A DNA stretch of 8,145 nucleotides. Origin: Pseudolysobacter sp. (GTDB lineage Bacteria > Pseudomonadota > Gammaproteobacteria > Xanthomonadales > Rhodanobacteraceae). Below, piece after piece: positions 6,370 to 8,145 of the stretch. The stretch spans positions 1 through 8,145 of the forward strand of contig JANXUW010000016.1 in the NCBI GenBank assembly GCA_025351985.1. Direction: 5' to 3'. The notes under the pieces were generated by a model. That model saw only the letters and a list, made by a program, of their open reading frames with translations. It was not told where the DNA came from and did no database searches. Position numbers and translations under genes: made by a program. Every line of letters starts with the position of its first letter. The stretch's first letter is position 1.

Positions 6370-7278
6370 TCAGCTCTTTTTCTCAGCTTCAGGTACTGCC
6401 AATGCAGGCGCCACCGGGGTGGCAGCTGCGGGAGCGGGCGGCGGTGCTGCGGTTCGCTCGCTCGAAGTACCACCCCCCACAACAATAATCTGCGCCTGTT
6501 CGCGCAGGGTCTTTACGCGCTGAGCCAACGCCTGCTCCAGTATGGTGCGGCGCACGGCTTCTTTGACGGTATCGAACGAAGTCGGCACGAATGGCGTGAT
6601 CGTCGTGAGGTTGATGAGGTGCCAGCCGAATTCGGATTTGATCGGTACTTTGGTGCTTTCTCCCGGCTTGAGATCCTTGACCGCATCGCCAACTGCCGGG
6701 GGTAACTGACTCAAGCGCACCTGGGTATAAGCCTTGGCTTGCTTGGCCTTTTTCTTCCAGTTGTCGAAGACCTCGGAGAAAGGTTTGCCGGAAACGATAT
6801 CGCCGCTCGCGCCCAACGCATCGGCTTCATCCGCAAACAGCATCTGCGTAAAGCCATAGGTACTCTTGCCGGCGCGCTTCACTTGCTGATCGTATTCGGC
6901 CTTGAGGATTTCATCGCTGAGCGGTGTCGCTTTCTGAATCTGCGCGGCAGTCGCGGTGGCTACAGCTTGCAGGCGCGTGACCTCGACATCGGCCTGAAAT
7001 TGCGCCCCGGTATCGTATTGCGCGCGTTTGGCTTCCTCGGACAGCAAAACATAATCGGCCAGATCCTTGAGTGCTTTCTCGCGCGCGTCGGGTTCGGCCA
7101 GATTGACCTTGTGACCGCGCACATAGGCATCCAGCAGCGCCTGCGAAATGACCACGCCATTGACCGTTTCCACCGTCGGACTATCACCGGTGAAATGCAC
7201 CGGGCCTTGATCGGACGAACCCGACGAACTGCAGCCCGCGACAAGAACCGTCAATACCAATAGAAACTTGTTACGCAT
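6370..7278 (-). CDS. Parvulin-type peptidyl-prolyl isomerase/chaperone lipoprotein
   Basis: The 302-residue product is an exported lipoprotein: residues 1-16 are a short lipoprotein signal with lipobox LVAGC, so Cys16 would be lipidated and the protein anchored in an envelope membrane facing the periplasm. A SurA/PrsA-like helical N-domain follows (about 35-135, starting TVETVNGVVISQALLDAYV). The parvulin domain spans about 141-226 and contains GKPFSEVF, SQLPPAVGDAVKDLKPGE and FGWHLINL. Parvulins assist folding of exported and outer-membrane proteins by proline isomerisation. An oddity: the usual ARHIL at the domain start reads FTQML here, so the first active-site histidine is Gln145, while His220 in FGWH is kept. 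A helical segment (235-265) and a Pro/Ala-rich tail (277-296) end the protein. The start ATG has AAGGAAGG eight bases upstream. It is the last gene of the yciI-bolA operon, 15 bases after bolA. Confidence 0.9.
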   Translation of the reverse strand: MRNKFLLVLTVLVAGCSSSGSSDQGPVHFTGDSPTVETVNGVVISQALLDAYVRGHKVNLAEPDAREKALKDLADYVLLSEEAKRAQYDTGAQFQADVEVTRLQAVATATAAQIQKATPLSDEILKAEYDQQVKRAGKSTYGFTQMLFADEADALGASGDIVSGKPFSEVFDNWKKKAKQAKAYTQVRLSQLPPAVGDAVKDLKPGESTKVPIKSEFGWHLINLTTITPFVPTSFDTVKEAVRRTILEQALAQRVKTLREQAQIIVVGGGTSSERTAAPPPAPAAATPVAPALAVPEAEKKS

Positions 7279-7286
7279 ACAACATA

Positions 7287-7294
7287 CCTTCCTT
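7287..7294 (-). promoter_or_regulatory. Ribosome binding site of the parvulin lipoprotein
   Basis: AAGGAAGG on the minus strand, eight bases before the ATG at 7278. Its first base is the last base of the bolA stop codon (7294-7296), so ribosomes finishing bolA arrive directly on it, which favours coupled translation. Confidence 0.7.
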
Positions 7295-7596
7295 CAATCA
7301 ACTTCTTCGGGGGCACGCGCCTCGATGGCGAGTGCGTGAATATCGGTTTGCATCATCGATCCGAGCGCGGCGTAAACCAGTCGATGGCGTGCCAGCAGAG
7401 CCTGCCCGCGAAATGCGTCGCTGATCAGACGAACACGAAAATGGCCGCGGCCATCGCGTGCGCCGGCGTGGCCGACATGCTTGTGGCTTTCGTCCAGCAC
7501 GTCGAGTTGCTGCGGTATCAAGGCCGTTTCGAGCCGCGCGCGAATCGCAGCAAGACGATCTTTTGCAACATCGCGCGCCGACACGCCGTCACTCAC
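7294..7596 (-). CDS. bolA: BolA family protein
   Basis: BolA proteins are small class II KH-like proteins that bind monothiol glutaredoxins through shared [2Fe-2S] clusters and, in some species, regulate transcription in stress and morphology. The 100-residue product shows the family pattern: amphipathic first helix ([14 protein letters not shown]), DESHKH at 35-40, [17 protein letters not shown] at 59-75, and IHALAI at 86-91. His71 of RHR and His87 of HAL are the usual candidates for cluster ligation or conserved structure. The loop [14 protein letters not shown] is longer than in E. coli BolA and recalls the alphaproteobacterial type. I chose GTG at 7594-7596, which overlaps the yciI stop as GTGA; another GTG at 7584 is possible, and the frame is open to 7674 but that would overlap yciI heavily. 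No separate ribosome binding site is clear, so translation is probably coupled to yciI. Confidence 0.92.
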   Translation of the reverse strand: MSDGVSARDVAKDRLAAIRARLETALIPQQLDVLDESHKHVGHAGARDGRGHFRVRLISDAFRGQALLARHRLVYAALGSMMQTDIHALAIEARAPEEVD

Positions 7597-7892
7597 GGCA
7601 GCACGCGCTTGAACGGGCGCACGCTGACCGAACGATAAACACCGGCGGCGATATATGGATCCTGCTCCGCCCACGCTTTAGCTGCGGCCAGATCTGAAAA
7701 TTCCGCGACTATCAAGCTGCCGGTGAAACCCGCCGGGCCTGGATCCTCGCTATCGATCGCCGGAAACGGCCCGCACAACAACAGGCGTCCGGCATCGCAC
7801 AAAGCTTGCAGTCGCGCCAGATGCGTCGGTCGCGCCGATTTGCGTTGCTCCAGCGAATCCGCATTATCCGTGCCTTCGATGGCGTACCACAT
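7593..7892 (-). CDS. YciI family protein
   Basis: The 99-residue product matches the YciI/YCII family of small dimeric ferredoxin-like-fold proteins, whose biochemical role is not firmly known. Typical features are the start [10 protein letters not shown], the segment [13 protein letters not shown] (Arg21, His24), [19 protein letters not shown], the glycine-rich [21 protein letters not shown] and the ending [12 protein letters not shown]. His24 with the nearby Asp33 is a plausible equivalent of the His-Asp pair proposed as an active site in the H. influenzae homologue; that mapping is from memory. The start ATG at 7892 has AGAGG five bases upstream (7898-7902). It is the first gene of the minus-strand operon and its TGA overlaps the bolA GTG by four bases. 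The family sometimes occurs as a domain with other enzymes, but here it stands alone. Confidence 0.92.
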   Translation of the reverse strand: MWYAIEGTDNADSLEQRKSARPTHLARLQALCDAGRLLLCGPFPAIDSEDPGPAGFTGSLIVAEFSDLAAAKAWAEQDPYIAAGVYRSVSVRPFKRVLP

Positions 7893-7990
7893 GCAAACCT
7901 CTCATCGGTGATTCTCAGCCGCATATGCTAACCGATAGCCGCACGAATCGCAGGCTTGACGGTTTTGTGCGCAACAGCCACGCTGCGCTC
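7893..7990. promoter_or_regulatory. Divergent intergenic region, yciI operon / YciO-like gene
   Basis: These 98 bases should hold promoters for both directions. The most promoter-like stretch is the AT-richer CATATGCTAACC near 7922-7933, and TTGACG occurs at 7956-7961 on the plus strand, but no -10 lies at the right distance. I cannot name a site with confidence. Confidence 0.3.
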
Positions 7991-8145
7991 ATGGGCAATC
8001 GACTTGACGTACATCCGACACATCCGCAAGCACGCCTGATCGCGCAAGCCGGCGATATTTTGCGCAGCGGCGGATTGATCGCCTACCCCACCGATTCGGG
8101 CTACGCGCTGGGCTGGCATCTGGACAGTCGCCAGGCTCAGGAGCG
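7991..8145 (+). CDS. YciO/Sua5 (threonylcarbamoyl-AMP synthase) family protein, partial
   Basis: The frame is open from ATG 7991 to the window end, giving 51 residues of the N-terminus. MGNRLDVHPTHPQARLIAQAGDILRSGGLIAYPTDSGYALG has the hallmark layout of the Sua5/YciO/YrdC fold: an amphipathic helix, then GGLIAYPTDSGYALG, where the PTD-S/T-GYALG strand-loop helps form the nucleotide and threonine site. The wording PTDSGYALG and the 'HP..PQ.RLI' start are closer to YciO than to TsaC/TsaC2. TsaC makes threonylcarbamoyl-AMP for the t6A tRNA base; the role of YciO is less settled. The frame is also open upstream to GTG 7967 and ATG 7925, but only ATG 7991 gives a family-like N-terminus; none has a good ribosome binding site. 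It is divergent from the yciI operon. The missing C-terminus prevents a firm subfamily call. Confidence 0.85.
   Translation, partial: MGNRLDVHPTHPQARLIAQAGDILRSGGLIAYPTDSGYALGWHLDSRQAQE

Noticed and set aside
7597..7674. N-terminal extension of bolA to an upstream ATG
   Set aside because: It would overlap yciI by 82 bases, has no BolA similarity, and the GTGA overlap gives a natural start at 7596.

Overview
The window is ordinary, gene-dense chromosome from a GC-rich gammaproteobacterium. An SMC condensin followed by zipA argues for the Lysobacterales/Xanthomonadales side of the class (Rhodanobacter, Dyella and Xanthomonas relatives): zipA is confined to Gammaproteobacteria, and enteric and vibrio-type members carry MukBEF instead of SMC. 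The name of the organism cannot be read from the sequence. Eight or nine genes fill almost all of it and no gene-free stretch exceeds about 175 bases. I see no tRNA, rRNA, CRISPR array, insertion sequence or integrase.

Layout. On the minus strand, reading leftwards from about 4807, come smc (chromosome organisation), zipA (membrane tether of the FtsZ ring) and a small uncharacterised CDS that starts with GTG nine bases after the zipA stop and leaves the window at position 1. In relatives zipA is usually followed by ligA, so the small gene may sit between zipA and ligA. It is AT-richer than its neighbours. On the plus strand, divergent from smc, lie queF (short type I preQ0 reductase of queuosine synthesis) and a ferritin-like di-iron protein of unknown substrate. 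A strong bidirectional terminator at 6317-6346 separates these from the convergent minus-strand operon yciI - bolA - parvulin-like lipoprotein. In that operon yciI and bolA overlap by four bases (GTGA), and the lipoprotein's ribosome binding site touches the bolA stop. Divergent from yciI, a YciO/Sua5-family gene begins at about 7991 and runs off the right edge.

How the genes fit together. smc and zipA link chromosome segregation to division. queF belongs to tRNA wobble modification; the YciO fragment belongs to a family that includes the t6A tRNA enzymes. bolA suggests iron-sulfur/glutaredoxin-linked regulation, and the lipoprotein suggests envelope protein folding. I found no clear evidence of a new defence or mobile system. 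The points most worth a second look are the uncharacterised Cys-Gly-Cys protein at the left edge, the parvulin domain that has lost its first active-site histidine, and the di-iron protein with a complete ligand set but no assigned reaction.
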